Part shown: in pieces, positions 6,675 to 7,901 of the stretch | Numbering within the stretch: the first letter of the stretch is position 1 | How the letters are laid out: each line of letters begins with the position of its first letter | Assembly: GCA_030613705.1 (NCBI GenBank) | Contig: JAUWLJ010000083.1 | Location: forward strand, 1-7,901 | From: Chloroflexota bacterium | GTDB lineage: Bacteria > Chloroflexota > Anaerolineae > Anaerolineales > UBA4823 | Length of the DNA: 7,901 bases | Reading direction: 5' to 3' | Translations under genes and position numbers: made by a program | The notes under the pieces: model-generated | Databases searched by the model: none | Seen by the model: the letters and a program-made list of their open reading frames with translations, nothing else | Told to the model about the DNA's origin: nothing

Positions 6675-6699
6675 AAACCCGATCACTTGGGTCGGGTTT
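6675..6699 (-). repeat. Intercistronic inverted repeat around the upstream gene's stop codon
   Basis: AAACCCGA (6675-6682) and TCGGGTTT (6692-6699) form a perfect 8-bp stem with a 9-base loop. The stop codon of the phosphatidyltransferase gene (6683-6685) lies in the loop, and the lgt Shine-Dalgarno sequence begins just after the stem on the minus strand. No T tract follows, so it is not a typical terminator; it could affect mRNA stability or lgt initiation, or be chance. Confidence 0.4.
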
Positions 6700-7297
6700 G
6701 GCGACGTATATCCACAACTCTCTGCAGCGCAGTGAAATTGGCAAGTATGGCAATGATCCATAGGCCAACCAATGGGATGTTAAAAACCAACGTCGGAGCT
6801 AAAACCAGATAACGTTCCATGCGGGTTAATACCCCGACTTTGGTATCGTACCCGAGGGACGATGCCCTCGCCCGGATATATGAAACGAGCACTGAACCTC
6901 CAGCTGCCATGTAAGTCACAAGTGCAGCAGTCCAGTTACCTTGTTGACTGTAATAAATAAGCAGACCGCCAAAAATCACCAATTCTGAATAGCGGTCTGT
7001 TACTGAATCAACAAAAGCACCAAATTCGCTGGACTCTCCACGCAGACGAGCCATTGTGCCATCTAGTGCATCCACCGGTCCCATTGCAAGTATGATTAAA
7101 CCCCCTATTGTCATCCTACCTTGAGCCAGCAGGATTGCACCGATGGTATTTCCTAGCAATCCCAGGATCGTCATTGTATTAGGCATCAATCCAATACGAT
7201 TTAAGAACGCGCCGATCGGATCTAATACCCCCCGGAATCGAAGGCGCATCTGGTCGGTAAATGTAACTTGCTTCTTATCCTCTGATGCTTGTTCCAC
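6683..7297 (-). CDS. CDP-alcohol phosphatidyltransferase, PgsA1/PI-phosphate synthase-like
   Basis: An integral membrane enzyme that joins a CDP-diacylglycerol (or CDP-archaeol-like) donor to an alcohol head group. The 204-residue protein carries the full family motif: D76-xx-D79-G80-xx-A83-R84, G93, D97 and D101. About six hydrophobic helices follow a polar N-terminus. The downstream VSYIRARASSLGYDTKVG (138-155) and MERYLVL elements resemble actinobacterial phosphatidylinositol-phosphate synthases (PgsA1) more than phosphatidylglycerophosphate synthase, so inositol phosphate is a plausible acceptor; glycerol phosphate cannot be excluded. The start is GTG 7297, with AAAGGA about 10 bases upstream; an ATG at residue 17 is less likely because it has no ribosome-binding site. 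The gene lies 67 bp after ftsK and 21 bp before lgt. Confidence 0.9.
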   Translation of the reverse strand: MEQASEDKKQVTFTDQMRLRFRGVLDPIGAFLNRIGLMPNTMTILGLLGNTIGAILLAQGRMTIGGLIILAMGPVDALDGTMARLRGESSEFGAFVDSVTDRYSELVIFGGLLIYYSQQGNWTAALVTYMAAGGSVLVSYIRARASSLGYDTKVGVLTRMERYLVLAPTLVFNIPLVGLWIIAILANFTALQRVVDIRRQTRPK

Positions 7298-7364
7298 GGT
7301 AATTAAATCCTTTATCTGACATAAATTTCACGATCAGTTATGCTAACTCAAGCGAGAGAGACTG

Positions 7365-7901
7365 TCAAGCAGATAGCTCGTCCTCAGGGCCGATCAGTAC
7401 CTCACGTTCCCGGCCTCCTCCTTGTGAAGGTCCAACCACACCAAGTTCTTCTAATTCATCGATCAACCGAGCTGCACGTGGATATCCAATCCGCAGACGC
7501 CTCTGAAGCATGGAAGCACTGGCCCTTTGAGTTTCCTGTACGATTGCGATCGCTTTGTCAATTAATTGGTCTTTCTGAGCTAATATCGCTTCTTGTTTCA
7601 TCAAAGCATCCCAGGGAGGAACTTGGCTTTCATCCTGGGGATGATTCTCCTGCCAAAAAGTGATCACCCGTTCAATCTCTTGATCGGTGACCATCGCGCC
7701 TTGCGCTCGAATGGGAGAGCCTGCTTCTGGAGGCAGAAAGAGCATATCTCCCCGCCCAAGCAGCGATTCTGCTCCTGACCCATCGAGAATCACCCTCGAA
7801 TCGACTGATGAAGCCACAGCAAAGGATATCCTGGCTGGAAAATTGGCCTTGATCAAACCCGTGACCACATCCGTGCTGGGACGCTGCGTGGCCACAACCA
7901 G
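7365..7901 (-). CDS. ftsK: DNA translocase FtsK/SpoIIIE, C-terminal part (gene truncated by window edge)
   Basis: The reading frame is open to base 7901, so only the last 179 residues are visible. FtsK is a septum-anchored hexameric motor that pumps chromosomal DNA during division. Visible parts are the end of the RecA-like motor (ATQRPSTDVVTGLIKANFPA, then RISFAVASSVDSRVILD and GAESLLGRGDMLFLP) and, after a linker, the winged-helix gamma domain (SASMLQRRLRIGYPRAARLI, ending in EELGVVGPSQGGGREREVL). The gamma domain reads the orienting DNA sequences (KOPS/SRS) and contacts XerD. Walker A, Walker B and any N-terminal membrane helices would lie outside the window. The gene ends 67 bp before the phosphatidyltransferase gene with no terminator hairpin visible, so readthrough is likely. 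Confidence 0.95.
   Translation of the reverse strand: MVVATQRPSTDVVTGLIKANFPARISFAVASSVDSRVILDGSGAESLLGRGDMLFLPPEAGSPIRAQGAMVTDQEIERVITFWQENHPQDESQVPPWDALMKQEAILAQKDQLIDKAIAIVQETQRASASMLQRRLRIGYPRAARLIDELEELGVVGPSQGGGREREVLIGPEDELSA

Noticed and set aside
7336..7348. Hairpin (5-bp stem, 3-base loop) after ftsK as a terminator
   Set aside because: The stem AGTTA/TAACT is too short and AT-rich, and no T tract follows on the minus strand.

Overview
The window looks like an ordinary chromosomal stretch from a bacterium of moderate GC content. The gene set and protein style (TyrRS with KMSKS and a C-terminal S4 domain, a small HNH protein, an actinobacterial-like CDP-alcohol phosphatidyltransferase, a NatA-like ATPase next to an ABC-2/SpoIIM permease) suggest a Chloroflexota member of the Anaerolineae type. 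That placement is inference from remembered sequence character, not a search. No tRNA, rRNA, CRISPR array, insertion sequence or attachment site was seen, and every complete gene is intact.

Layout, left to right. At positions 6-35 a near-consensus promoter points left off the window and carries a LexA-type palindrome in its spacer, so an unseen SOS-controlled gene probably starts just outside. Next comes the strong tyrS terminator (50-94) and leftward tyrS (100-1311). A second clear terminator (about 1398-1427) ends a small leftward gene for a membrane protein with a PH-like domain (1450-1980). A 128-bp divergent promoter region follows, then the only rightward gene, a compact HNH nuclease-like protein (2109-2612). 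It converges on a leftward run of six genes (7901 down to 2664): ftsK (3' part only), a CDP-alcohol phosphatidyltransferase, lgt, an ABC ATPase, an ABC-2 permease fused to a SpoIIM domain, and an RNase Z-like metallo-hydrolase. Gaps in this run are 67, 21 and 24 bp, an 11-bp overlap, and 34 bp, which fits an operon or closely coupled units.

Functionally the leftward run is mostly envelope-related: chromosome translocation at the septum (FtsK), phospholipid head-group addition, lipoprotein lipidation (Lgt) and an ABC exporter of unknown substrate. The most notable items are the LexA-like promoter at the left edge, the ABC-2/SpoIIM fusion in an operon with lgt, a proline in Lgt where E. coli has His103, and a PH-domain membrane gene whose promoter suggests leaderless translation. 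I did not find a convincing undescribed multi-gene system.
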